From positions 1 to 33,895 of the forward strand of contig JABWCL010000040.1 of assembly GCA_013360295.1 (NCBI GenBank): a stretch of 33,895 bases of DNA, written 5' to 3'. The position numbers and the translations under genes were made by a program. The notes beneath the pieces were generated by a model that saw only the letters and a program-made list of their open reading frames with translations, had not been told where the DNA came from and searched no databases. Positions within the stretch are counted from its first letter, which is position 1. Every line of letters starts with the position of its first letter. This stretch comes from Ignavibacteriaceae bacterium. GTDB lineage: Bacteria; Bacteroidota; Ignavibacteria; Ignavibacteriales; Ignavibacteriaceae. Below are positions 14,713-23,370 of the stretch, piece by piece.

Positions 14713-16514
14713 TTTATTCTCTCCTCAATTCCGGCGATAAGTTCGTTGGCCTTTTCATAGACTTCCTCCATCTTTCCTTTCCCCATCGTCGCCGGCGCGA
14801 ATCTTTTAAATTCACAAAGTTCAATAACTTCGCGCAGCGCTTCAGTTTTTTCAGCCGGGTAATCGCGCGCGGTTAATCTTTCTATCACGCCGTCGAGTGT
14901 AAAATCTGCGCGGTCATACTGCAGTTTCCCTTCAAGAAACTTCTGGAGTGCATCAGAAATTTCTTCATAAAACTCTTTCTCCTTTCCTGCCGCCAGCAAT
15001 TTGCCGGCGCTCTTCAGTTTTTTCTTCGCTATTCCCCTTGCCCTGGTCAGCCGAAGAAGCGCCGCGTTACTGTTAAGTTTTTCTTCTTTCTTTTTATAAA
15101 TCACTAATCCTGTTAGTCCCAGCAGCGGCAAGACGGAGAGAAACCAGAAAAAGGGTTTCGCGATAAGGGGAGACTCCCCTTCATTTATATCATTAACCGA
15201 GGTTTTTATATACCGGATATCCTGCTGAAGTAATTTGATCTGTTCTTTGCTCAGTCCCGTACCAGATGTGAACTCGGCATCACCCTTCTCCACTTCAATT
15301 TTCATCGCGGGAATCGTAACGGTGGCATAGGCTTTTTTTCTCGGATCAAAGTAGGAAAAACCGGTTTCAGGAATCTCAAATGTTCCCTGCTCTCTCGGAA
15401 TGATCAGAGACTCAAATGTTTTTTTCCCGGAGATCTCGCCGGATTTATTAACATCACTCTTTACTTTCGGATCATATTTTTCAAATCCGGCCGGGAGTTT
15501 AAATTCCGGAAGCTGTAAAAGTTCAATGTTACCCTTTCCAGCTATCTCGACTTTCAGTGTTACTGCTTCATTTTGCTTTGTTTTGATTTTATCAATTGAG
15601 GCTGTAACATTAAAACTCCCCACTGCACCGGTAAATCCTTCAGGAGCACCTCCGGGAAGAGGCAATACACTCAGACGTACTGTGTTGCTCTTTGCGTTAA
15701 ATTTCACGGTTTCAGTCGGCTGAAAGAAAGGGTCATTGAAGAAATCATCAAATGGGTTGCTGCTTCTCCTCTTTTTCTGCACCGCTACAGGTATCTCCAG
15801 TTCAAAAGCGGTAACCGTCAGGTTTCCGCTCTGCGTGGGGAAAAGCGCCGCGCGTTTAATAACGGCGACATTAAAAAGTTTTCCGTCGAGGTTCTCCCTG
15901 GTAAAATTAATATTCGCCGGCAGAGGAATCTCCTCAGACCAGAACCCCGGATACGCGGGAAGCTTTGAGATCTGCGGCGACGCGATATTCAGACGTGTAT
16001 ATAATTTATATGTAATAGTAACCTGCTCCCCCTGATACAGCGTTGATTTATCGGCGTACGCACGGATAAAAAGATTCTCTGCGATCTCATTCATATTGAT
16101 CCCCTGCTCCTCCTGCTGTCTCTGTTTTGCCTGCGGCGTTCCTTTCACAACTTCAATCTGGACCGGATCAGTCTTCAGCGTCGTTCCCTTGAACGTGACA
16201 AAGGCAGGCCCGATTGTATATTTCCCGATGGTTCTCGCCTGAAGGTAATACGAATATGTCCTTGAGGCGCTAACTGCTCCATTAATTATCTGCATACTGG
16301 TGGACTGGTTAGGGCCGCTGAGCAGATTAAAATCCCTGAATTCAGGCGCTTTGAATGAAGAAAGGGAATTAATGTCACTTCCGGAAAAAACAAAAGATAC
16401 TTCAAACCGGTCTCCTTCAGCGACTTTAGATGAAGAAACATTCACTTCAAAAGACTGCGCGGTCAGGGCAGCGCTCAACAGCAGCATGAGCAAACTGAAA
16501 AACAACGTTTTCAT
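14709..16514 (-). CDS. batD: BatD: membrane-anchored beta-domain protein
   Basis: A 601-residue protein with a signal peptide (1-19), a long periplasmic part built of beta-sandwich domains (about 20-450, with FKAPEFRDFNLLSGPNQSTSMQI and YRL-type repeats typical of BatD), one membrane segment (about 452-472, FFWFLSVLPLLGLTGLVIY) and a helical cytoplasmic tail of about 125 residues. The tail, GKEKEFYEEISDALQKFLEGKL...FTLDGVIERL, resembles the tail of the small BatD-like protein at 19289-20224. BatD is thought to work with the VWA proteins BatA and BatB in the envelope; its molecular role is not established. It starts 1 nt after the batC stop. Confidence 0.9.
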   Translation of the reverse strand: MKTLFFSLLMLLLSAALTAQSFEVNVSSSKVAEGDRFEVSFVFSGSDINSLSSFKAPEFRDFNLLSGPNQSTSMQIINGAVSASRTYSYYLQARTIGKYTIGPAFVTFKGTTLKTDPVQIEVVKGTPQAKQRQQEEQGINMNEIAENLFIRAYADKSTLYQGEQVTITYKLYTRLNIASPQISKLPAYPGFWSEEIPLPANINFTRENLDGKLFNVAVIKRAALFPTQSGNLTVTAFELEIPVAVQKKRRSSNPFDDFFNDPFFQPTETVKFNAKSNTVRLSVLPLPGGAPEGFTGAVGSFNVTASIDKIKTKQNEAVTLKVEIAGKGNIELLQLPEFKLPAGFEKYDPKVKSDVNKSGEISGKKTFESLIIPREQGTFEIPETGFSYFDPRKKAYATVTIPAMKIEVEKGDAEFTSGTGLSKEQIKLLQQDIRYIKTSVNDINEGESPLIAKPFFWFLSVLPLLGLTGLVIYKKKEEKLNSNAALLRLTRARGIAKKKLKSAGKLLAAGKEKEFYEEISDALQKFLEGKLQYDRADFTLDGVIERLTARDYPAEKTEALREVIELCEFKRFAPATMGKGKMEEVYEKANELIAGIEERIK

Positions 16515-16515
16515 A

Positions 16516-17256
16516 TTACCAGTCTTTCTCTGTTTTCACTTTTACCCCTGCCTTTTTCTTTAGTTTGTTTTGCAGGTCCTGTTCGTTGTTCTTTATCGCA
16601 TTGAGCATACGTTCAGCGTCGGCTTTAGAAATTTTTGGGGGCGGCGAGTTCTTCTGCTGCTGATCCTGCTTATCCTGCTGATCGTTTTTGTTCTGATCCT
16701 GCTTCTGCTGATCATCTTTTTTCTGATCCTGTTTCTGGTCCTTATTCTGATCCTGCTCGTTTTTATTCTGATCTTTGTTCTGGTCTTTATTCTGATCCTG
16801 CTTATTCTGCTGCTGGTCGTTTTTATTTTGCTGCTGCAGCTGTTTCAGGGCATACGAAAGATTGTACTTTGCCTCCGCATCTCCGGGTTTTATCTTCAGC
16901 GCGTTTTTATAACTCTCTATGCTTTCTTTGTACTTTTTTTCCTTAAGCAGAGTGTTCCCCATATTGTAATGAGCAGAAAATTTTTCATCATCCTGCTTTG
17001 CTTTTGCCAGCGAGCCCTGGAATGATTTCAGCGCTTCATCATATTTCCCCTGCTTGTAGTAAGAGGTTCCAAGATTAAAGTTGGAAACAAAACTCTCCGC
17101 GTTCTTCTCAAGACCTTTCCTGAACTTAATTTCAGACTCGGTGAAGTTCTTGTCTTTATATAGGTCGACACCTTCATTAACAAGCGACCTTTCCGACTGG
17201 GCATTAAGCGGAACGGATACAAAACATAAAGCAAAAAAGAATACAAAAAATTTCAT
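16516..17256 (-). CDS. batC: BatC: TPR protein with Gln/Asn/Lys/Asp-rich tail
   Basis: A 246-residue exported protein: signal peptide 1-19 (VPLNAQ), three or so tetratricopeptide repeats (about 25-135; VSNFNLGTSYYKQGKYDEALKSF, SAHYNMGNTLLKEKKYKESIESY), then a low-complexity tract at about 140-203 made of QDQNKDQNK-type units, and a basic C-terminal helix KISKADAERMLNAIKNNEQDLQNKLKKKAG. The TPR plus the AERMLNAIxxxE helix is usual for BatC. The tract is long and probably disordered. It lies between batB (3-nt gap) and batD (1-nt gap). The opposite strand shows a long hydrophobic frame that is only a shadow of this tract. Confidence 0.9.
   Translation of the reverse strand: MKFFVFFFALCFVSVPLNAQSERSLVNEGVDLYKDKNFTESEIKFRKGLEKNAESFVSNFNLGTSYYKQGKYDEALKSFQGSLAKAKQDDEKFSAHYNMGNTLLKEKKYKESIESYKNALKIKPGDAEAKYNLSYALKQLQQQNKNDQQQNKQDQNKDQNKDQNKNEQDQNKDQKQDQKKDDQQKQDQNKNDQQDKQDQQQKNSPPPKISKADAERMLNAIKNNEQDLQNKLKKKAGVKVKTEKDW
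16648..16839 (-). repeat. Short tandem repeat coding the BatC low-complexity tract
   Basis: About 190 bp of imperfect repeats rich in CAG, CAA, AAA, AAC and GAT codons encode the Gln/Asn/Lys/Asp-rich stretch of BatC (residues about 140-203). Repeats such as CAGAATAAAGACCAGAAC suggest slippage-prone DNA whose length could vary between strains. Confidence 0.75.
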
Positions 17257-17259
17257 ATA

Positions 17260-18300
17260 CTATTTATTATTAAAATTCAAAAGAAACCTTGAAACAAATT
17301 TCCATTTTTTATCACGAAGCAGAACCTCAACAAGTAACAAAAGGATTGCCGGAATCAGAAAATAATAATACTTGTCATCATATTCTGTCACCCTTTTTGA
17401 TCCGAACTCCGCTTTTTCGAGCGCGGATAAATCCTTATAAATAAGATCAAGTTCATTCTGTGCCGAGACTGCCCTGAAGTATTTGCCATCACCGTCATTC
17501 GCGATCTTTTCGAGTGTGATCTCATCTAGTTTAGTTATGACCGGGTTCCCGTCGGCGTCCTGTTTGAACCCAACCCTGTTCTTGTTCCCGTCATAAACCG
17601 GGATAGGCGCCCCTGCAGGGGAGCCCATTCCTATCGCGTATACTTTAATGCCATTTTCAACAGCCTCCTTAACCGCTCCGTCTATATCTCCTTCGTGGTC
17701 TTCGCCGTCGGTAATGGCGATAATAACCTTTTGTGTCGGGGATTTTTTATCAAATGATTTGACCGCAAGATTTAACGCGGAGGCGAGCGCGGTTCCCTGT
17801 GTAGGGATTGAGTTTGTATTCACAGCGTTAAGGAATAAGTTCGCGGCGGAATAATCCGACGTAAGAGGTATCTGCATAAAGGGTTCGCCGGCGAAAATTA
17901 TCATCCCCATCCTGTCTCCCTGCAGCTTTCTTAGTAAGAGAGCAATTTCATTTTTTGCTTTCTCCAGCCTGTTTGGTTTCAGGTCTTCCGCGAGCATACT
18001 GTTTGAAACGTCAAGAACAATAAACACATCTATTCCCGTTTGTTTAACTTCTTCAAGTTTACTTCCGACCTGCAGCCTCGCCGCGCTAAGTACTATCAAT
18101 GCAAATACACCCATCAGCAGGGCAAACTTAATATGCTCAATAAAAAAGCTCTTACCCGGGAACAAAACCTGCCACATCTCTCTTTCAGCAAATTTCCTCA
18201 GGGCTTTTATTTTATTCCGGTAAATAAATATATATATACCGATAAAAACCGGAATCAGGTAGAGCGCGTAAAGAAATTCCGGATTAGCAAATCTAGACAT
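17260..18300 (-). CDS. batB: BatB: von Willebrand A membrane protein
   Basis: A 346-residue protein with an N-terminal membrane pair (about 8-27 and 58-76), a VWA domain (about 90-290) and a C-terminal membrane segment (about 312-330). The MIDAS metal site is intact: DVSNS (Asp97, Ser99, Ser101), Thr170 in TQGTALASAL and Asp198 in ITDGEDHEG. VWA domains bind partner proteins through a metal ion; the Bat proteins are linked to aerotolerance and envelope stress in Bacteroides. It starts directly at the batA stop (no gap). BatB and BatA are paralogues, with the shared motif SMLAEDxKPNRL. Confidence 0.92.
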   Translation of the reverse strand: MSRFANPEFLYALYLIPVFIGIYIFIYRNKIKALRKFAEREMWQVLFPGKSFFIEHIKFALLMGVFALIVLSAARLQVGSKLEEVKQTGIDVFIVLDVSNSMLAEDLKPNRLEKAKNEIALLLRKLQGDRMGMIIFAGEPFMQIPLTSDYSAANLFLNAVNTNSIPTQGTALASALNLAVKSFDKKSPTQKVIIAITDGEDHEGDIDGAVKEAVENGIKVYAIGMGSPAGAPIPVYDGNKNRVGFKQDADGNPVITKLDEITLEKIANDGDGKYFRAVSAQNELDLIYKDLSALEKAEFGSKRVTEYDDKYYYFLIPAILLLLVEVLLRDKKWKFVSRFLLNFNNK

Positions 18301-19296
18301 TTACGGAAACCTCCTGAGTAGACCAAATGACATTATGAGTTCAAGGAAGAACACCGCGGTGGCGGCAAAAAGCCACGGGAGAAAATGTTCTTTTTTAGTC
18401 CTGTAAGAAGTCACTTCAATTTTGGTCTTTTCGAGTCTATCAATTTCACTGTAGATCTGTTCGAGTTTCCTGTTGCCGGTAGCACGGTAGTATTTCGCGC
18501 CGGTCTCATTAGCAATTGTTCGAAGCACCTGTTCATCAATCTGAACCGGAACCATCTGGTACTGCTTCCCGAAAGGGGTTTGTACCGGGTAGGGAGCCTG
18601 GCCTGTTGTGCCGACGCCAATAGTGTAAATCCTGATTCCGTAATGCTTCGCTATCTCCGCGCCGGTCAGCGGATCTATTTCTCCGGCATTCGAAACACCG
18701 TCAGTAAGCAAGATCATCACCTTGCTCTTTGATTTGGAATCCTTCAGCCTGTTTATGCCGTTCGCGATCGCATTCCCGATCGCCGTGCCGTCTTCGATCA
18801 TTCCGCTTTTTACTTCAAGTAGAAGGTTCTGCAATACATTATAGTCCACAGTCAAGGGACACTGAGTGAAGGCATCTCGGGAAAAAATTACAAGCCCGAT
18901 TCTGTCATTAACCCTGCCGTTAATAAAATCAGCAGTTATTTTTTTTGCCGCATCAAGACGGTTAGGTTTAAAGTCCTCAGCGAGCATACTCCCGGAAATA
19001 TCCAGAACAAGCGCGATATCAACTCCTTCCGTATAAACATTCTCTCCGGTATTAAAGCTTTGTGGCCGCGCTAATGCAATTACAAGCAAAATAAAAGCTA
19101 ATAGTCTCAGATAAAGAGGAAGGTCAGTAAGCTTCTCTCTTATGGTTCGCTTTCTATCTTTAATGATCCTGAAAGCTGAAAACGAGACTTTATTCCTGCT
19201 TTTTTTATAAATGAGATAGTACCAGACGATTATCGCAGGCACAATCAGGAGTAACAAAAAAGCATAGGGATACGCGAACGTTATATCCTTAAACAT
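18301..19296 (-). CDS. batA: BatA: von Willebrand A membrane protein
   Basis: A 331-residue protein with two N-terminal membrane segments (about 9-28 and 60-77), a VWA domain (about 90-285) and a C-terminal membrane segment (about 305-325). The MIDAS residues are present: DISGS (Asp99, Ser101, Ser103), Thr172 in DGTAIGNAI and Asp199 in LLTDGVSNAG. It is the first of the two VWA genes; it overlaps the preceding BatD-like gene by 8 nt and abuts batB. With MoxR and the DUF58 protein it likely forms a chaperone-VWA module. The assignment of A versus B rests on gene order. Confidence 0.92.
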   Translation of the reverse strand: MFKDITFAYPYAFLLLLIVPAIIVWYYLIYKKSRNKVSFSAFRIIKDRKRTIREKLTDLPLYLRLLAFILLVIALARPQSFNTGENVYTEGVDIALVLDISGSMLAEDFKPNRLDAAKKITADFINGRVNDRIGLVIFSRDAFTQCPLTVDYNVLQNLLLEVKSGMIEDGTAIGNAIANGINRLKDSKSKSKVMILLTDGVSNAGEIDPLTGAEIAKHYGIRIYTIGVGTTGQAPYPVQTPFGKQYQMVPVQIDEQVLRTIANETGAKYYRATGNRKLEQIYSEIDRLEKTKIEVTSYRTKKEHFLPWLFAATAVFFLELIMSFGLLRRFP

Positions 19297-20224
19297 TTTT
19301 CTCTCCCAGCGCCGAAGGCGATTTAATATCCCTGCTGATGCAGAGCCTGACTATCTCCCTTGCCTGTGTCATCATCTCTTCATTTATTCCCGCGAGGGGT
19401 ACAAACTTCGCGAACTTAACCAGATCGGCATTATTCAGAAATGACTCTGTAACTTTTGCGACCTCACTCATATTAAGTCCGGTAGAGAGAGATCTGCATA
19501 TTTCACCCGTAGTCATCTCAAGAGCAGGAATCTTAAGTTTCTCTTCAAAGTACCACCGCACTATTTCCGTGATCTCAGTGTGGTACTCCCTTATCTTCCC
19601 GTTCTGCCAAAGTTTCTTTGCCTCAAGGTCAGCCAGCTTTTGCATCACCCTCTCATCAACCGGTATTTCAGGAACGACGGGAATTTCCTCCTTTTTTTCT
19701 TTGCGGGGATAAAAGCGGTAAATCAGGTAACCGATTAAAATTATTCCGGCAACGATGCCAATCCATAAAAGGATTTCCGCTGTGCTTAATGGTATCCTTC
19801 TCGGTTCGTTTATGTCTTTTATCTCCGCCGAGGTATCAACGTCAACAATGTTAATAAAAAGTATTGTCGAATCAACTCTTACCCGTTGGGTATCTCCTGA
19901 CGCGGCAAAGAAGATGACTTCGCCTCCAGAAATAACCTTAGAACCGGAATCATATCCGGCAACGGTATATGTAATTTCCACATTCTGGATACCTCCTTCA
20001 GCCTTAACCAGCGGCTGAGATACGGAGATCAAATCAAGTCCGCCCAAGTTTTTCTGAATATCCCACAAAGCGTATTTATAATTGTCCGGATGTTTTAATT
20101 TCACGCGGTAGTTTATAAAATCACCGATCAGGTAAGATGAAGAATCCGCCCCGGCTCCCGCGGAAAAATTCTGCGGGAAGAGAGAGATTGTAAATACAAA
20201 AAATAAGATGACGTTCTTTACCAC
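19289..20224 (-). CDS. Small BatD-like membrane protein (Bat operon)
   Basis: A 311-residue protein with a signal peptide (1-21), a beta-rich periplasmic domain (about 25-145), one membrane segment (about 149-170, ILLWIGIVAGIILIGYLIYRF) and a helical cytoplasmic domain (about 195-298). The last part, GKIREYHTEITEIVRWYFEEKL...MTTGEICRSL...LVKFAKF, resembles the tail of BatD in pattern. It looks like a short BatD relative with a single beta domain. Between the DUF58 gene (7-nt overlap) and batA (8-nt overlap), it is clearly a cotranscribed part of the module, in the position where many Bacteroidota operons carry an unnamed gene. Function unknown. Confidence 0.82.
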   Translation of the reverse strand: MVKNVILFFVFTISLFPQNFSAGAGADSSSYLIGDFINYRVKLKHPDNYKYALWDIQKNLGGLDLISVSQPLVKAEGGIQNVEITYTVAGYDSGSKVISGGEVIFFAASGDTQRVRVDSTILFINIVDVDTSAEIKDINEPRRIPLSTAEILLWIGIVAGIILIGYLIYRFYPRKEKKEEIPVVPEIPVDERVMQKLADLEAKKLWQNGKIREYHTEITEIVRWYFEEKLKIPALEMTTGEICRSLSTGLNMSEVAKVTESFLNNADLVKFAKFVPLAGINEEMMTQAREIVRLCISRDIKSPSALGEKNV

Positions 20225-21093
20225 CGCTTCTCCCTTATCTTAAAGAACCTTATAAGCGGTTTAACGTATGACTCGTGGGTATTAACGTTAACCGAATCAA
20301 GCTTTGCGCTGTTAAAAAGATTTTTCCGCGAGGCTTCAAGTTCCCTGACCCTGCTGAAGTACCAAAGCCTGAAACTGTTATCCGAGGTATCTATTATCCG
20401 TTCTTCACCGGTCTCCGGATCTACTACGGTCAGCAGTCCGATCCCCGGCATACCGGCTTCCCTTTTGTCGGAGAGTACTATGCCTACAAGGTCGTGTTTT
20501 TTGCCGACTATTCTTAATATTTTTTCGTATCCTTCATCCTGGAAATCCGAGATTAGAAAGACTATGCTCTTCTTCTTTATCGCTTTGTTCATATACTCCA
20601 GCGCTGTTTTCAGGCTTGTCCCTTTACCGGATGGAGTGAACTTAAGAAGGTCACTGATTATCCTCAGGACGTGGCTCTTTGTTTTGGCGGGAGGAATAAA
20701 TCTTTCAACCTTATCGGTAAAAAGCATCATCCCGACTTTGTCGTTATTCTTCAGCGCGGAAAACGCTAGCAGAGCGCTAATTTCAGCGGCAATCTGCTGT
20801 TTGGTCTGCGACTCGCTGCCGAAATACTGTGAACCGCTAAGGTCCACCAACAGAATAACCGTCAGTTCCCTCTCCTCTTCAAATATCTTCACAAAAGGAT
20901 GGCCGAAACGCGCGGTAACATTCCAGTCAATTGAGCGGATATCATCACCGAACTGGTATTCACGCACTTCGGAAAATTCCATTCCGCGCCCTTTAAAGAC
21001 AGAGTGGTACTCTCCCGAGAAAACCTGGTTGACAAGCACACGGGTTTTTATTTCAATCTGCTTTACTTTTGCAGAGAGTTCTTTAGTGAGCAT
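20218..21093 (-). CDS. DUF58 domain-containing protein
   Basis: A 291-residue cytoplasmic protein with the DUF58 signature RGMEFSEVREYQFGDDIRSIDWNVTARFG (about residues 36-64), then KIFEEERELTVILLVDLSGS (69-88), which leads into a VWA-like fold with the metal-binding DxSxS motif (Asp84, Ser86, Ser88). DUF58 proteins accompany MoxR AAA+ ATPases in most genomes and are thought to be their partner, feeding substrates or acting as adaptor. It begins 6 nt after the moxR stop and overlaps the next gene by 7 nt. Confidence 0.92.
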   Translation of the reverse strand: MLTKELSAKVKQIEIKTRVLVNQVFSGEYHSVFKGRGMEFSEVREYQFGDDIRSIDWNVTARFGHPFVKIFEEERELTVILLVDLSGSQYFGSESQTKQQIAAEISALLAFSALKNNDKVGMMLFTDKVERFIPPAKTKSHVLRIISDLLKFTPSGKGTSLKTALEYMNKAIKKKSIVFLISDFQDEGYEKILRIVGKKHDLVGIVLSDKREAGMPGIGLLTVVDPETGEERIIDTSDNSFRLWYFSRVRELEASRKNLFNSAKLDSVNVNTHESYVKPLIRFFKIREKRW

Positions 21094-21099
21094 AAACTA

Positions 21100-22083
21100 T
21101 TAGGGAACTTCTATCTTGTTCAGGATTTCCTGGATGATGTTCTCTGAGGTGATCTCTTCCGCTTCAGCCTGGTAAGTCACCGCGATCCTGTGGCGTAGAA
21201 CATCCTGGGCGATCGAGCGGACATCCTCCGGCACTACGTATCCCCTTCTCTTGATGAAGGCAAATGCCCTCGCGCCGAGAAGCAGGTTTATGGATGCGCG
21301 TGGGGAAGCGCCGTAACTGATCAGGTCGGCTAACTGGTTCAAACCGTAATCTTTCGGGGATCTGGTAGCGAAGACAATATCGAGGATATATTTTTCGATT
21401 TTTTCATCAACGTAAATTTCATCCACTAATGCCCTGCCCCTGAAAATATCTTCGGGGGAAATGACCGGCTTTACTATCTCCTCAACATTGTTAATATGCT
21501 GCCTCATAATCTTCTGCTCCTCATCGCGTGAAGGGTAGGTGATCTTCACCTTCAGCATAAACCTGTCAACCTGCGCTTCAGGAAGAGGGTATGTTCCTTC
21601 CTGTTCAATCGGGTTCTGCGTGGCAAGCACAAGGAAAGGCTCTTCGAGTTTGAAAGTCTCATCGCCTATCGTCACCTGGCGTTCCTGCATCGCTTCGAGT
21701 AATGCACTCTGGACTTTAGCAGGGGCGCGGTTAATTTCATCAGCGAGGATGAAATTGGCGAAGATCGGCCCGCGGCGGATGAAAAAATTACCGTCTTTCT
21801 GATTGTAAATCTGGGTACCGATCAGATCCGCCGGCAGAAGGTCGGGCGTGAACTGAAGCCTGTGGAATTTGGCTTTCATCGCGGCGGCGAGTGTCTTTAT
21901 CGCGAGTGTTTTCGCGAGTCCGGGTACGCCTTCAAGCAGAATATGACCATTTGACAGAAGCCCGATGAGGAGCCGTTCAACCATCTGTTTCTGGCCAATG
22001 ATCACTTTCCCTATCTCCGTCTGGAGAAGCTCAACGAAAGCGCTTTCATTTTTAATTTTTTCATTAAGGGCAGTAATATCCAC
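21100..22083 (-). CDS. MoxR-family AAA+ ATPase
   Basis: A 327-residue AAA+ chaperone-like ATPase. Walker A is GVPGLAKT (52-59), Walker B ILADE (about 112-116), sensor 1 ATQNP (154-158), and DRF (173-175) follows. The C-terminal lid domain is normal. MoxR ATPases help assemble or remodel protein complexes, generally together with VWA proteins, which fits the BatA/BatB neighbours. The start is GTG at 22083; AGGA lies 11 nt upstream. It is the first gene of the bat operon, with a Bacteroidota-type promoter 58 nt before the start codon. It is separated from the upstream rlmI-like gene by 107 nt. Confidence 0.95.
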   Translation of the reverse strand: MDITALNEKIKNESAFVELLQTEIGKVIIGQKQMVERLLIGLLSNGHILLEGVPGLAKTLAIKTLAAAMKAKFHRLQFTPDLLPADLIGTQIYNQKDGNFFIRRGPIFANFILADEINRAPAKVQSALLEAMQERQVTIGDETFKLEEPFLVLATQNPIEQEGTYPLPEAQVDRFMLKVKITYPSRDEEQKIMRQHINNVEEIVKPVISPEDIFRGRALVDEIYVDEKIEKYILDIVFATRSPKDYGLNQLADLISYGASPRASINLLLGARAFAFIKRRGYVVPEDVRSIAQDVLRHRIAVTYQAEAEEITSENIIQEILNKIEVP

Positions 22084-22141
22084 TCTCTTTTTTCCTGTAT
22101 TTATTTGAGAAGCTTATTATTTAATTAAAATTAGACGGGTG

Positions 22142-22173
22142 CAAAGTTAAAAAGGTTTCGTAATACCTTTCAA
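22142..22173 (-). promoter_or_regulatory. Bacteroidota-type promoter of the moxR-bat operon
   Basis: On the minus strand TTG (22173-22171), 21 nt, then TAACTTTG (22149-22142) match the -33 and -7 boxes of Bacteroidota primary promoters. The predicted start lies about 53 nt before the moxR GTG. This is the only gap above 100 nt between 13948 and 29211, which supports an independent transcript here. Confidence 0.65.
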
Positions 22174-22190
22174 GTACTTTAGAAAGTATT

Positions 22191-23366
22191 TCAGATATTA
22201 AAGTAAACCGCGAATTTGAGGTATGAGGTCTCCGGCATTGCAGGCAGAACCGGGTGATCAAGGGAAGCCCCGTTATAATATATCAGCCGGAGGTTTTTCT
22301 TCAGTTTATTCCCCGCTATCCCTACAGCCTCGAATAATTCCTCCTTTGAGATATGGTACGAACAGGAGGATGTAACCAGTATCCCCGGTTTTCGCAATAT
22401 TGAAAGAGCCATCCGGTTAAGTTTTTCGTATCCCTTCAGCGCACTGAATTTTGATTTTTTATTTTTCGCGAACGCGGGCGGATCAATAATAATTACGTCA
22501 TAGGTTTCGCCCCTCTGCGCGCAAGCCTCAAGAAAATCAAAAACATCGCTCTCGATAAAAGCGTGCTCTGTCTGAAAGCCGTTTAGATTAAAATTATTCT
22601 GAGCTTTTTGCAGCTCAGTCCTGGATGAATCAACAAAAACAACATCCTCCGCCAGCCCATAGACGGCGTTAAGCCCGAACCCTCCCTGGTTGCAGAAGGC
22701 ATCAAGCACTTTTTTACTTCCGCAAAATTTCCGGATGAATGAACGGTTATCACACTGGTCAAAATAGAACCCTGTTTTCTGGCTGTTACTAAAATCTATT
22801 TCGTAGCGGATTGTTCCATCGCTGATGATTTCAATTCCCTCCGCGCCGTGATAAACGGTATCATTTATGTTCAGGTGTTCAAGTTCCCTGAAGTATTTTT
22901 CATTTCTGGTGAAAATATTCTGAGCGCCGAGGTCATTAACAAGGATGGAAGTGATGATCCCTATATTTTTTTCCATCCCCGCGGAGTTAACCTGCATTAC
23001 AAAAGTGAGATTGTACTTATCAATAATCAGGCCGGGAAGCCTGTCACTTTCACTGAATACCAGCCTGAAAGAATCCCGGTTCGGGTAACACGATTTCCGG
23101 AGTTCATACGCGCTCAGGATCTTTGTGCGGAAATAATCCTCAAGGTTACCCTGAAAGGATTCGTCCATCATTCTCACGGCAATAAGGGAATTATTATTAT
23201 AAAAGCCATACCCAAGGGAGTGCCCGGATGCGTTAAAAACCTGAACGATTTCGCCGGGCGCCGGTGTTCCTTCAACCGAATGAATCTCATTGCTGAAAAC
23301 CCACTGATGCCCCGCTTTTATCCTGCGGTCCTCTTTATGCTTTAGTATGGCTTTTGGGTAAGACAT
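22191..23366 (-). CDS. Class I SAM-dependent rRNA methyltransferase, RlmI-like
   Basis: A 391-residue cytoplasmic RNA m5C-type methyltransferase. Residues 1-75 form the PUA RNA-binding domain (RRIKAGHQWVFSNEI, GEIVQVFNASG). The catalytic part has QKTGFYFDQ (196-204), motif I VLDAFCNQGGFG (about 220-231), DPPAF (295-299) and SCSYH (334-338), whose Cys is the expected nucleophile. RlmI modifies C1962 of E. coli 23S rRNA; the substrate here is not proven. It is the last gene of the pgeF-to-rlmI run, 4 nt after the Ppx-DUF302 gene. The 107-nt gap to moxR contains a promoter but no terminator that I can see. Confidence 0.9.
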   Translation of the reverse strand: MSYPKAILKHKEDRRIKAGHQWVFSNEIHSVEGTPAPGEIVQVFNASGHSLGYGFYNNNSLIAVRMMDESFQGNLEDYFRTKILSAYELRKSCYPNRDSFRLVFSESDRLPGLIIDKYNLTFVMQVNSAGMEKNIGIITSILVNDLGAQNIFTRNEKYFRELEHLNINDTVYHGAEGIEIISDGTIRYEIDFSNSQKTGFYFDQCDNRSFIRKFCGSKKVLDAFCNQGGFGLNAVYGLAEDVVFVDSSRTELQKAQNNFNLNGFQTEHAFIESDVFDFLEACAQRGETYDVIIIDPPAFAKNKKSKFSALKGYEKLNRMALSILRKPGILVTSSCSYHISKEELFEAVGIAGNKLKKNLRLIYYNGASLDHPVLPAMPETSYLKFAVYFNI

Positions 23367-23370
23367 TTAA

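Noticed and set aside
16570-17025. Plus-strand frame of 151 codons with a very hydrophobic product
   Set aside because: It is the antisense of the BatC repeat tract; CTG/ATT-type codons arise mechanically from the opposite strand of a Gln/Asn/Lys/Asp-rich sequence, and batC is clearly the real gene.
20465-21103. Plus-strand frame of 212 codons
   Set aside because: It lies opposite the DUF58 gene, which has a clear family signature and operon context; the antisense product has no recognisable motif.
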